64,000 bases of DNA, taken from positions 62,001-126,000 of the forward strand of contig WFMF01000125.1 of NCBI GenBank assembly GCA_011033025.1, written 5' to 3'. Both the position numbers and the translations under genes were made by a program. Position 1 is the first letter of the stretch. Each line of letters starts with the position of its first letter. Below, one piece after another: positions 11,676 through 24,505 of the stretch. This stretch comes from Beroe forskalii. Its lineage: Eukaryota; Ctenophora; Nuda; Beroida; Beroidae. Under the pieces are notes generated by a model. It had not been told where the DNA came from. It did not search any database and saw only the letters and a program-made list of their open reading frames with translations.

Positions 11676-11775
11676 NNNNNNNNNNNNNNNNNNNNNNNNN
11701 NNNNNNNNNNNNNNNNNNNNNNNNNNNNNNNNNNNNNNNNNNNNNNNNNNNNNNNNNNNNNNNNNNNNNNNNNNN
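11676..11775. other. Assembly gap, 100 N
   Basis: One hundred N; a standard placeholder, so the true distance is unknown. The 5' half of the SLC7 gene may be lost here or the contigs may be wrongly joined. Confidence 0.99.
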
Positions 11776-12389
11776 AGGCCGGGGTTTTTTGGGGGTCGTC
11801 GAGTTGGCACCCGTCGAGTCTCGAGTCGCATTTTTGGGTGTGTCGTCGAGTCGCGTGTCTGATTTGTCGAGCAAAAAGGCCGCGTCGACCTTGTGTCAGA
11901 GTTGATGGAGAGTCGAGCACTTTGATATGACCTACTTGATACCCTATTACCTAATCTTCCCCGGGGACTTGTATTTAAAATTGAGGATGCAAACAATGGA
12001 CCTGATAAAGCGGTGATAAGGATAAAAGGGTAGGGGATTATGCTCGTCCTTGACTTGAATTTGAAATTGAAGGATGCGAAACAATGGACCTGATAAGCAT
12101 TTTAAAAAGGTTATTTTTGGCCGCCGACACGGAACTGACAGGTGTTAGAGGATGGGTCCGAAAAAGCGGTAATAAGCGGTACTTGTAATTCTGGTAAATC
12201 ACAGTATAATGCAGCAGAAAATGCCGGTTATTACTGGTATTCTCCAACTTTGCATTGGAACGGTCCGAAAAGATGAAAAACGGTAATTTCATTCCCCAGT
12301 CTTGAATCGGGATGATGCGGGCTTGTTACCAAGGAAAAACCGTCGAGTACTCGACTCTCCGTATAAGGCTATAACCAGCTGATATGATA

Positions 12390-12700
12390 TTATGATATTG
12401 TGTTTAATCTGAAAAATATGAATGCTTAAATTTACATACACAGTAGGTATGTATTGCTATGCAACTTTGTGTATATCAACACATCATCTGTTCAAAATAT
12501 GAAATAGAAAATTTCAGGAGTTAAGTTAGAACACATTTTGTACAGATGTGAATCAAGGTCAGGGTGGGGCTGCTATGTGTAACTTAATTAGTTTAGAGTG
12601 TACATGTTATCATAACATAAGGCGAATATTTTATTAACACGGCGAAATATTTTCTAAGGCGAATATTTTCCGAACACGGCGAAAATTTCTTTAAGAATGA
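12390..12700. repeat. Direct repeat, left copy (about 330 bp)
   Basis: Shares gaatgcttaaattacatacaca-like text, catcatctgttcaaaatatg and gtgtacatgttatcataaca with 13,280-13,600. Both end in repeated AGGCGAATATTTT / ACACGGCGAAAT blocks. Confidence 0.85.
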
Positions 12701-12729
12701 ATGTGTTGCCCGATAGGCAAATATTTTCC

Positions 12730-13210
12730 TAACACAGCGAATTAAAGTCTACGATGAAGTGTCGTATCCAGAGATAAAATATCGTAGTCTGAGATTTTAA
12801 GTGTCGTACCCAGAGATAATTTTTTTTACCCTGAGATGAAGTGTCGTACTTTGAGATGAAGTGTCGTACCCAGAGATGAAATGTCGCAGTCTGAGATAAA
12901 GTGACGTACCCTGATATCAAGTGTTCTTCCCTGATAAGAGGTGCCATACCCAGAGATGGTGTCGTAGCCTTGGATATGAAATGTCGTACTTTGAGGTCAA
13001 ATGATGCAATTTTACAGTACAATCAAGTTGCAGTAAGAGATGGAGGCCGTACCTTTGAGATGAAAAACTGCACTGGGAGATCAAATTTCGTACTTTACAG
13101 TACACCGCTTACAGTACGAGATGAAATGTCGTAATTTTGAGATGAAGTGTCAGTAGAGACGAAATGTCGCGAGATGAAATGTCGATATAACGTCGCGAGA
13201 TGAAATGTCC
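12730..13210. repeat. GAGATGAAGTGTCGTA-type satellite
   Basis: About 20 diverged copies of a roughly 20-24-bp unit centred on gagatgaagtgtcgtaccc, lying between the two 330-bp direct repeats. ORFs in both directions are repeat-derived. Confidence 0.85.
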
Positions 13211-13279
13211 AATTCCCCAATCTCACTCTGTCGTACTATGTGATGCCCTCAAGATATAAAACGGGCCATTATGATATAT

Positions 13280-13930
13280 ATGTTTAATCTGAAAATATGA
13301 ATGCTTAAATTACATACACAGTAGGTGGGCAGGTATGTAATAAGCAGTGCAACTTGTACATCAACACATCATCTGTTCAAAATATGAAATAGAAAATTTT
13401 CAGGAGTCGTTAGAACACATTTGTACAGATATGGAATCAAGGCCGGGGTGGGGCTGCTATGTAACTTAATTAGTTTAGAGTGTACATGTTATCATAACAT
13501 AAGGCGAATATTTTATTAACACGGCGAAATATTTTCTAAGGCGAATATTTTCCGAACACGGCGAAATATTCTAAGAATAAATATGTAACCCAGTAGGCGA
13601 ATACTTTCCAAACACGGCGCGAATTATTCTCTAAGAATGAATGTGTTACCTAGTAGGCGAATATTTTCCTAACACGGCGAAATAGTGTCTACGAAGATTG
13701 TTTATAAAACAGGCGAATAATTGCTTAGCATTGCGTGTGTTTACAAACATGCGACCACTTTGGCGAATATAATGCTAGTGTGGCGAATATTACCCTGCAC
13801 TTTACACGCATTCTTAGAAAGTTAACGCATAGGGTGTGGCCTGTGGCGAATATCATCTTAACAATGCGATCATTTTTATAGTGTGGCGAATTCAATACCT
13901 AGTGTGGCGTTGTTCTAATCTGGCAGGGGG
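13280..13930. repeat. Direct repeat, right copy, plus GGCGAATA repeats
   Basis: Right copy of the 330-bp repeat followed by about ten more diverged GGCGAATA / ACACGGCGAAAT blocks out to 13,900. Confidence 0.8.
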
Positions 13931-15409
13931 CTAACTATGTCCAATTCCAAATAAAGATTATTTCGTTGATTGAGTGACTTTCAAGAAGAAAAACGTGAAA
14001 AGTTGAATATTACGAACTGAATTTATTTATGATTTTATTTCATACTTATTTGAAATGCAAAGGCCTGTTTGATACATTTGATATAAAAATCAAGAATTTT
14101 GATAACTCATATAATGATATTTAATGATACTTTTAACTTCTATTATGGCCAGTTGTATGACGTTAAAATAAGTTAAATATAGGCAAAGAAAAATACAGCT
14201 TTATGCGAAGTTATTATATGGACTATGGGCTGGAACGTGGAAGGAAAGTTACAATCTCTTAATTATTCTATCAATCAAATTTACAAGTTTCCTTGTGGCC
14301 CATATACATCCAAGTTCACTTTATGTTGCGGTATGCTCTACTGTTTATAATTACATCCTTAGAAGTGATTGGGTTGTATTCAATACTTCAATATCGGAAG
14401 ATTCATCCTTTTAGTTTTACTTCAAATTGTGAACAGTTACTTTATTATGGATGAAGTTTAAGCAAATTAATGAAGTAGATATGGTATATTATGCATTTAT
14501 ACATACCTAATAAACGGTAAAATTTTTAGTTTATACCAAGTTGAATGTAATTTTATACCCAAAGTAGATGTTAGAGTAAAATATTGTTGAACTGTCTGGT
14601 TTTTTAAGATGAAAATCAATCATATTATAATTATCAGTAAATTTTGCAATCAGTATTTTTTGCAAAAATTGAACCATTTTCACCATTTTTTTAAATTTCT
14701 AATGAAAAAAATACCCTGGTACTTTTCGAAATTCATGTCAGACGGCAGACATCCAACAGTCAACACCCAAATTCTCGATCATAAAAGTACACCACCATAC
14801 CCTTTTGGGTACTTGTGATCATGATATTATGTTCCATGAAAAAGTCCCCTCACCCCAATATTCCATATTGGTCTTTTTGAAATCGTTCGTTTTGAAAAAA
14901 GAATACCTCTTTGATTAAATAGTGAATAGAATTTAAATTGTATAATTACCTTATTTATGCCAACCTTCATAAAATTGTATTATTCATCTGAGTTATTATA
15001 TTCTATCTTTTCGTATACTTTTTCGTAATATATTGTTGCATTTTTTGCATATTTTTCGTATGCAACTAGCAATGGCAATCCGCAACAAAATAGAGCATGA
15101 AAATCATATGTTTACAGTATGATAGGGATTTGAAGTGATTAGATTGTTACTGAGAATAAAATCTTGCCTTAGCTGTATCAAATTTATGATGATAAACGAA
15201 ACATATACACAGGTATACACTTATACAAACTGTGAAAATCTATTTTCATGAACTATTACAGATAAATTTCAGTTTTTCACTGCCTTCGACCACATCATTT
15301 GTCAGAAATGATTGCTGTGTTGATGTTATTACTAATTAAATTATATCTATTATATCTATTATATTATCTATTGGTTAGATAATATTAAATTAACTAACTG
15401 AGGTGTGAG

Positions 15410-16366
15410 ATGTCCCAAGAGTTCTACCCGAGTGGGTACAATATGGGTGAGGACTGGTCTGCCCAATGGTCTACTCAGTCACAGCAACAACCTCCTCAAC
15501 AACAATACAACATCCAAACAACAGCATCATATGATCCCAGCCAGTATAATACAAGTCAATACAGTGCAGGACAATATGGTACAAGTCAGTATGATCCAAG
15601 TCAGTATGGTCAGCAGTTTGAAGCTCAACAGCAAAGTTTCTACTCAACTCCATCCACTCAACAGGACTTCTACAGCCCTTCAAATCCGAGTTACAGCACC
15701 AATAACAGCAACCTAGCCCAGGCAGCCCCCAATGACAACTCTTTCTACACCAGTAGCAGCCCTGGTGATAGCACTGGAGGTGGCTCCTACAATCCGAACA
15801 TGGGAACCATGGGCTCCACAGGGACAGCACATCACACCTCCGATTCCTTTGAAGACGAGCCACCCCTCATGGAAGAGCTGGGTATAGATCTGCAGCAGAT
15901 TTACCAGACAACTCTGACAGTGCTGAGCCCCAGTAAGCCTGCCGCAACCACCCTTATGGATGATCCGGACCTTTCAGGACCTCTCATGTTTTGTCTGGGA
16001 TTCGGCAGCTTGCTCCTCCTCTCAGGAAAGATCCACTTTGGTTATATTTATGGAGTTGCGCTGGTGGGCGCTGTGGCTATGTACTCCCTCCTGAATCTGA
16101 TGAGTGTCAATGGGGTGTCAGTGGCTGTCACCGTGTCAGTGCTTGGGTACTGTATGCTCCCTATGTGTGTGCTGGCTGGCATTGCAGCCCTCATCAGTTT
16201 GAAAGGTGCCTTTGGTATAATCCTCTCTGGGCTGACAGTGTCCTGGGCTGCCTTTGCGTCTTCCAAGCTGTTTGTTTCTGTTCTAGCCATGTATGACCAG
16301 CAACCTTTAGTTGCCTACCCTTGTGCTATTATGTACGGCATATTTGCTGTGCTTACTGTGTTTTAA
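15410..16366 (+). CDS. YIPF5: YIPF5 (Yip1-family Golgi/ER membrane protein), single exon
   Basis: 318 residues, slightly longer than vertebrate YIPF5 because of the N-terminal region. Yip1/YIPF5 proteins bind Rab GTPases and act in ER-Golgi vesicle traffic. Residues 1-145 are a Q/S/Y/N-rich cytosolic tail with repeated QYGTSQYDPSQY-type motifs. The conserved core begins EDEPPLMEELGIDLQQIYQ and TLTVLSP, as in the family. Five membrane segments follow, including GPLMFCLGFGSLLLLSGKIHF, VALVGAVAMYSLLNLM, VSVLGYCMLPM and ISLKGAFGIILSG. It ends LVAYPCAIMYGIFAVLTVF at the C-terminus. The start is the first in-frame ATG before the Tyr-rich tail. No introns, unlike its neighbours; a retrocopy that replaced or duplicated the parent is possible, but the frame is fully intact. 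Confidence 0.95.
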   Translation: MSQEFYPSGYNMGEDWSAQWSTQSQQQPPQQQYNIQTTASYDPSQYNTSQYSAGQYGTSQYDPSQYGQQFEAQQQSFYSTPSTQQDFYSPSNPSYSTNNSNLAQAAPNDNSFYTSSSPGDSTGGGSYNPNMGTMGSTGTAHHTSDSFEDEPPLMEELGIDLQQIYQTTLTVLSPSKPAATTLMDDPDLSGPLMFCLGFGSLLLLSGKIHFGYIYGVALVGAVAMYSLLNLMSVNGVSVAVTVSVLGYCMLPMCVLAGIAALISLKGAFGIILSGLTVSWAAFASSKLFVSVLAMYDQQPLVAYPCAIMYGIFAVLTVF

Positions 16367-17345
16367 ATATTAATTTCCAATAATTATTGTTCACTCTAAA
16401 GATTTTCCTGTTCTCTGATCCAAAGTCACTACTTTAGTTATTAAATTACACATTTTTTTCAGAACAATCTCAATCATAGAGGCTTTCCTTGATTTTTTAA
16501 TTCATATATTAGGTAGCTGAAGTTTTTCACCTACTGTACAAAAAGCTATTTTAAAGTTATAACTTTGGCGAGTTCAGTCATATTTTTGACTTTCAACACA
16601 GTAAGTTGATATCATGGGGATGAGGCAACCCCAAAAGACAATGGGTGGATGTGAAAATTGGCAAATGGGGAGTTTAATTTATTCAGATTAATGAATTTAT
16701 GAAAGGTTTCTTGAAGAAGTACCATTTTGTTGGGCAATTTTGGGAAATTGCTTAGGTAATTTAAATGGTACCATTTTTATTGAGGAAATTTGGCGACATT
16801 TTTGAAATTACGGTACCATTTTTGTTTGGGAATTTACCTTATATTTATGAATATTGTTTACAGTACCCTGTTGAACCCCTAAGTGAATTTGAAGAAAGTC
16901 AAAGCGGGCTTTAATTTTTAGAGGTTAATGGGATTTTTTCGGTGGTTGCCCCCCCCCCCCCTGATGTCGTCAAGTAAATCAGTAAATAAATTATGAATAA
17001 CACTGAAGGTGAACTTGAAGTTGAGATGTGAATTGCAATGCTTTATGCTTTTGATTTCAGATTTTATGTACTGCAATATAATCGTCTTTCATGTTTCGAT
17101 TTGATTACTTGGGATACAACTGCCCACGAATCCTATTTCTTTCAATTTCATGAAACCATGGCTTTTTTAATGAAATTCCTATAAGCTACCATTAACCATT
17201 GCCTGAGCTCCAACCAAAATAAAATCCGCTATGATTATGATTATTATAAATTCCTGTGCACTTGAAAACTACAACTAGCCATGAGGTGAACAGGAACCCA
17301 AATTTTAAGTACTTATAGATTTACAGCTGAGATGGACTACCAGTA
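16367..17345. other. YIPF5 3' region and MED12 5' flank
   Basis: No gene. AATAAA occurs at 16,985-16,990. 16,680-16,970 contains several AAATGGTACCATTTTT-like palindromes and a C11-12 run, a degenerate copy of the element at 53.2 and 57.1 kb. Confidence 0.55.
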
Positions 17346-17471
17346 ATGACAGATGAGGCTGATATCCTTCAGACAAGGAACCTCAAACGAACCAAACTAG
17401 GACCACCAGATGTGTACCCTCAGCTAAAAGAACAGAAGGAGGACAAACTAAACGACCATAGTCTCAAGAAG
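17346..17471 (+). CDS. MED12: MED12 exon 1 (start)
   Basis: 42 codons from ATG. TRNLKRTKLGPPDVYPQ matches the conserved MED12 N-terminus, which also fixes the start; the upstream ATG at 17,332 stops after three more codons. Donor AAG|GTTAAC. Confidence 0.93.
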
Positions 17472-20400
17472 GTTAACTTCATTTATCTTCATTCAAGAAT
17501 AGTTTTATGGATTAGGAAACTAGGCAAGTGGCACGGATGATGGACAATGGAAAATGGCCTTATTAACATGTGTACAGTGCACAGAAACATCAGGCTCTGA
17601 ATGGTTATTAAGGCGGCCAGAGGGGTCCGAGGTCCATTTCCTGTTTTCTTGCTGAACGGCATGTTAAACAAGGAACTGAAGCTGAGAAGTACTGTTCAGT
17701 CCGAGCAGTTATTATGTCAGATGTTGGTTTCTCAACACCAATTCAGATTACTTAATCTTGAAAAACCTAGTTAAGTAGTGAGTACCGTAGCGACCCACAA
17801 GAAAGTTGTCACTTCTAGAGAAGAAGTGAATGACTAACGCCATAGTCATTTCTTATCCTCACAACTCTACTAACCTCTCAGGGTTTCTCCAATCCTCCTG
17901 TAACGCAGAATGAGTGTGGCTCTGCAAGGGAGAAGATCAAGGCCAAAGGGCTGAGCAGTCTTCATCAGAGTATCTTGAACTCTGCCAAAGACCTGGCTCA
18001 GACCAAACACAACCTCAATACTGTCAATGACAATGTTACCAGGAAAATCAACCAGAAACTCGACTTCTGGTCTGTTAATCCAAGGTAATTAGTTAACAAA
18101 ATGCCAAAATATCTAAACCCTTCGGTTGATGCCTTACTGAGTAACATGTTAGGTGTTTTTTGAAAAATAACAGTTATTTTTCAGAACACTTAAAAGATAA
18201 TTTCAGATAAAATCTTTTTTCTGCCAGGTCCAACCGGCAGACTATCAAGAAGTTCTTTGGTGACCTCCGGTCCTCCAGCAAATCCCTGTCTTCGCTTGTG
18301 AAGAGTAGGATACCCTCCTTTCAGAAGAAGGATGAAATTTTGGATCTGATGGCCGAATCAGAGGTTTGACTGCCATTCAGTTGTTCAGTGATGCTTTGCG
18401 TTCAAGTAAACACGTGGTTGCAGTGAGATGTGTTTCAGGGGCGTGGCCAGACTTCTGAAAAGGGGGCAGCGAGTTACCCACATCCAAAACTTGTTTAATG
18501 TTTTATTTTGTTGGCTCAAAACTCTCATTTTATCAAAATGAAGAAAGTTTTCATATAACCTCTCCAAAAGGGGGGAGGCAGCCGCCTGTGTCGCCTCCCC
18601 CTGGCTACGCCCCTGATGTGTTTCTGCTCTTCTACTGTTATTAAGTTGATAGCTCACATGTAGCACTAAACTACTAAAGCTATAAGACTGGATATTGGAT
18701 GGGGCTATTATTACTTTATTACCGTTAAGCTCTGAATATTGCACCTAATGTACCTAACACATGCTTATTCAGGTGCCAGTAATCCGGGCTATCTGGTTCA
18801 TGAAGGTGTCGGCAGTGCACGTGAGCAACATCAGCAAGAAGAGGAACACCAGCATAGCCCTGGAGTGGACTAAGAGTCTAGTGGAGTACCTCAGGGAGAA
18901 CCTCTCCAGATTCGCTACTCAGCACGTCAGTTGGAAAAATTACAAAATAGGGTGTTCTAGACTGTTTTTAGGGTCAAAACTAGAAATATATTAAGTTCAT
19001 CAAATGCTTGTACAAGCGCACAAAATATCATTGTTTCATCAAAATATAGTAATATCCTAACACTAATATTTAAACGATATTCGTAAAAATTATAGCAAAA
19101 TTTTGGGAGGTTCCCATTTTTGTGAGGGGGCCGCAGCCCCAACGGCCCCCTGGCTACAGCCTGAATCCACTCGGGTAAAACTTCAATATACTCAACCTTG
19201 AAATTTCAAGTAAACACCTTAAAATGGACCTAACTCGCTTATGTAAAGGCAAATTTAAGAAATTTTTTTACTGTTATACAGGGCAATGATCAGTCTAATG
19301 ATATCAGAAAAAATCACGGTGCTGCTATTCTAGTTTCACACAGTGATCGCTCAAAGTTGAAATTTATTGCGGAAAAAAGATTCAAAATTTAAGCGAAATA
19401 ACTTCTTTTCGAACAGTGACTGAATATAGAAAAATATTGCCTAATAAAAGTTATGAACTTTAAAATCCTGATTTTGCACATGAACGCGTGTGATTGCAAC
19501 TTGCCACGGTACATATTATTATCATCTTGCTCAGCAAATCTGAACCCTTGATATTTAATCTTCGTTCTGGTAGCTCTGGGAATGTTTGCAGGCCGACGTG
19601 AGCAAGAATTCACTTCTCACGGGCAACAAAGCTACTCAAGAAGCCAACGCTGCTAAAAACAAGTGGAATTACACCCTCCGACTGTGCCACTGCATGTACC
19701 AGGTACGTGCTTTGGAGAGGTTCTAGTCATCACTTGGGTATGTATTAATCCTCAACTTTCAGGGTAGGATGTTTTGGAAATGATGAGGTAGTGATGAGGT
19801 AGTATGTATGTAGGTTTGCAAAATGATGAGCTCATCACTTATAGGCGAAATTTTGACATCAACCACTCGTTGTAAAATTGGACCAATGCTGGACCTAAGT
19901 AAGGATTTAGATGATCCGACTAAAATTTTAGCAGTGACGTCACTTCAGCCTTTCATATTGAATGAGTGACGCAACATAAACCTTGAAATGATGAGATGAG
20001 GTTGGGGTATGTATGTATCTTTCCCAAATGATGAGGTATGTTTTTGATGGGACCTTTTAGTTTCGGATTTCTCACTGATTATCATGAGGCCCTGTATTTA
20101 CCATCTTCAGGACGGGTTGCTTGACAGACAAGAGTTTCTTATCTTTCTGGTGAAGTGGGTACACGAGCTGAAGATAGCGGAGAAGGAGGACATCCTCAAA
20201 CATCTCGTGCAGGTACCTAACCTGGTACCTGGTACCTGTTACCTGGTACCTTTCCAGGTACCTTACCTGGTACCTGGTACCTGGTACCTTACCTGGTACC
20301 TGGTACCTTACCTGGTACCTTACCTGGTACCTGGTACCTGAACTAGTTCCTGGTACCCTACCTGGTGCCTGGTACCTGGTACCTGATACCAGGTACCTGG

Positions 20401-23400
20401 TACCTAACCTGATACCTGGTACCTAACCTGGTACCTGGTACCTGATACCTGGTTCCTAACATACTCAAACATCTCGCGCAGGTTCCTGCTCTGGTACCTG
20501 GTACTTGGTACCTGGTACCTGGTACCTAACCTGGTACCTGGTACCTAACCTGGTACCTGGTACCTAACCTGGTACCTGGTACCTGTTACCTGAACTAGTA
20601 CCTGGTACCTTACCTGGTACCTGGTACCTGATACCAGGTACCTGGTACCTAACCTGATACCTGACCTGGTACCTTACCTGGTACTTGGTACCTGGTACCT
20701 GGTACCTATCCAGGTACCTGGTTCCTAACATCCTCAAACATCTCGTGCAGGTACCTAACCAGGTACCTTATTCCTTCACTGGTACCTGGTTCTCAACCTT
20801 GCACCTCGTACCTAAGAGATCCTTAAATCCAGGTACCTGATACTTGGTTTGTATTGAAGCACCTCGTGCAGGTTCCTAACCTGCTACCTGATTCATCCCC
20901 TCTTTGATAACGGGAAATGAACATTTTGGGCCAGATAAGGTAGGTGGGGGTTGCCCCAATATCAATGATTCTGGTAGTATGAAACATAATGGGGGAGCAA
21001 AAATTTAAGGGGGGATGGGATCTGGCAGAATGAAATCAAAATTTGAGATGAAAATCCTTTTTCCGTGAGAAATAATTTTTTCATACCCTCTGGCTTCCGG
21101 GAGCTACGGAAGTTTTAGGTGGAGGGTTGGTGGAATTGTTGAAATTCAGGGGGGAGGTTTTGTCAAGGGGGGAGTTGAAAAATTCAGGGGGGATTGGACC
21201 CAGGATGAAGTTATGTACCTGTTTCCTGGTTCTTAACCTGGTACAGGTGGTTTCTGGTTCCTATTGAACGTTTGAAAGCCTGAAGAATTCAGCCCAGGGT
21301 ATCGGAAGCCATTCAAACTAATGATAATCTTCTGTACGCCATATGGTAAAAACTTTCAACTTATGGTACACGACGGCAAATGACATAATTACCTCGGGAA
21401 GCATCATGCTTCTTGAATACTGAATAGTGATTTGATTACTGTTCTCATTTACAAAGCCATTCTACGACGCTGGGAAGTTTCGTGGCTGATATATAGTGCA
21501 TGCGGTATTATGTACACGACAGAGTGTACAATGTATACACTGTACACAGTAGACCATGATATCGTCTTTCCACTGTTAGTTGCAGTAGGGCGCGCGGTTA
21601 TAGCTGCGAGTATTTTTATAGGAACATGAGCTAATGCGTTAATAGGCTGTTGAAATGTGATCTAATGCCAGCTGACTAAACATTAATAATACCAGCTACA
21701 CATTACACAATGAAATCTCCATTACTCAAGATCAAATGCTGAATAAACATTAAAAGAGCAATACACAAGGTTATTCTATGTCCATTAAGGTCAAATGCCG
21801 CCCTATGCTGCTGGGGGAGACAGGGCCTGGTGAATGTATCTTTATATTCAAACCACAGTTTGCAAGTGCTGTAATCTGGTCAATACATGTCAATAATGTT
21901 ACTGATGATAATAATGTAAGTATGATAATATGATGGCATTGATCAATGTATAATGCGTATTATGTTTGCTTTGTTAATGTATTATACATACATCTGTCGT
22001 CAATAATGAAAGGACAGCACAATGTCATGCGCCTTACATTGCAATTTGTATAGTATTGTATATTTGTATGGAGCCAGTGGATAATAATGAAAATCATTCA
22101 GATGATATTTTTGTTGGAGATAGGATCAGATTGTTTCGTTTGAGATAAGGTATAGATTGTTATTTGTTATTGTTTGAAATAAGGTTTCAGATTATTATCG
22201 TTGGAGAAAAGGTCTAGATCATTATCGTTTAAGATGAGGTATGGACTGTTTTCGTTTGAGATAAGGTATGGTCTGAATTGTTATCGTCTAGAGGTCTAGA
22301 TTGTTATCGCTTTATCGTTTGAGATAACACTTTGATTTTCAGGTGATGTTTGAGATAACACCTTGATTTTCAGGTGATGTTTGAGATAACACCTTGATTT
22401 TCAGGTGATGTTTGAGATAACACCTTGAATTTCAGGTGATGTTTGAGATAACACCTTGATTTTCAGGTGATGTTTGAGATAACACCTTGATTTTCAGGTG
22501 ATGTTTGAGATAACACCTTGATTTTCAGGTGATGCTGACGTATTTCGATGACGTAGTTGAGAACTTTTCTACGTCCCGAGCTGCGGCGTACATGTGCATC
22601 AGCAAACTCAACAGCCTGGCAGAGATACACAGTGTCAGAAGCTCCTTCGAGTGGGGTGTGTATACTTTACATTTATACATAATGAAGTGGGTGTGTATAC
22701 TGTGTATACTATTATGAAGTGTGTGTGTATACTATGTATACTATTATGAAGTGTGTTAAATGTACATAGTAAACTGTGTATGCTGTACATTGTAAAATGT
22801 GTGTTAAATGTGTGTTATGCCCATGCGAAGTGCGCGTCTTAGTTGGCTATTTTAACCCATAAAAACCTTCAAAAATCCACTAAATCGCTTATATCTCAGT
22901 TAGCGCTTTCGCCCAAATGGACATTACTCTTTTCGCTACTCCTCCGCCATTTTTCAATGTATATGCATGAAATTTTTTGCCCCGAGGCCTCACATGGGCA
23001 ATGTTGGACCTATGGACTCAAGACAACCGTCAAAATGTTGGTACACTCCCTGGCCATCTTGGCCAACTCATATCTCAAATTCGTGTTTTCCAACAGCCTG
23101 GGGGGTTCACTTTGTCTCAAATACCCCAAACTCAAGAAAAAGTGGTTTTGGGACAGGGACAAATGGGACAATAGGGACCTTACAAATTTTAAGTCAGAAA
23201 AATAAAACAAATGGGACTCAAAAAAGTGAATTTGGACTGGGACAATTGGGACATTTGGGACAAATGGGACAATTGGGACAAATGGGACAGAGAAAATAGA
23301 ACAAATGGTACTCAAAAAAGTGAATTTGGACTGGGACAATTGGGACATTTGGGAAAATTGGGACAATTGGGACAAATGGGACAGAGAAAATAGACAAATG

Positions 23401-24459
23401 GGACTCAAAAAAGTAAATGCGGACTGGATCAAATGGGGCATTTGGGACAAAAATGACAGAGACAACTGGGATTCAAATGATTGTGTTTTTAGCGGCAGTT
23501 TAGTGTTTTTTGTTTCACAGCCTGTTATATAGCAGCACTTGCTGCGTTGCAACTGCCACTGTCTTTTTCCCATCATAGGTTTTGGGATAGGGAGGTGGGA
23601 ACACTTAACCACTGCAAACAAACACAACCAAAATATGAACTTAGTATACTAGTATGAATATAACATTCATTTCAATGATATAAAATCTTGAATCAATGTA
23701 AAAAATGATAAATGACTGATTTATTCAAATTTTTGTTTGTCCCAATTGTCCCAAATGTCCCAGTTGTCCCAATTGTCCCAAAAACCAGTCCCAAACTCAG
23801 AAAAAAGTAAATTGGGACAGGGACAATTGGGACAATTGGGACAGTGAAACTCCCCCCAATATGTGAGGGGTGAACCCCCCCCCCTTAAATGTACATTCTA
23901 AAGTGTGTATACTGTACATTCTAAAGTATTCTACAATAGTATTGAACTGCTCTGTGCAGTGTTGATTGGTACAGTGTACATTGTACACTTTGCAGAGTAG
24001 ATATTGGAGGAGTGTTGCTCTGAATTTCATTACTCTTCACACAACAAACGCATGATCTCATGACGTAATCTAATCACAGTGGCTGCAGATTCCATATTAC
24101 AATGTCAAAATTATTGTACTTTGTTTTGTAGATAAAAATAGAATGTGAAAACACTGTGGAAGATAAAGTGAATGTATAATAGTACAATGTTCGCATTGTA
24201 CTTTGAAGACCACTGTGTGTAGTACTGTGTGTAGTACCTCGTTAACCAGTTAGTTAATTACAGCTTTTAAATCTACAGCTATTAATAACAGCTATTAAAT
24301 CTACAAATCTACCGTAGCACACTAATGTGTCTGCATGAGCACCGTGTCCGTTGTGTGTCTGACTGTGTTCGTCTGTGTGTGTGTCTGTAGCAGTACTTGA
24401 TTGTCCTGTGTATTGTGTTTCTGTACGACTGTGTGTCTGTACTACTGTGTGTGTGTGTG

Positions 24460-24505
<46 letters not shown>

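Larger units (their letters stand above)
11776..15409. other. Non-coding region with satellites, no gene seen
   Basis: 11.8-11.9 kb has repeated GTCGAG motifs. 12.4-13.9 kb holds the duplication and satellites listed separately. 14.0-15.4 kb is AT-rich, with no convincing ORF or RNA gene. It separates the gap from YIPF5; a YIPF5 promoter presumably lies just upstream of 15,410 but no motif is distinctive. Confidence 0.6.

Noticed and set aside
19080-19165. Second MITE like the one at 18.4 kb (ccccctggctacagcctga)
   Set aside because: Only a degenerate right end is visible; no matching left end or target duplication.
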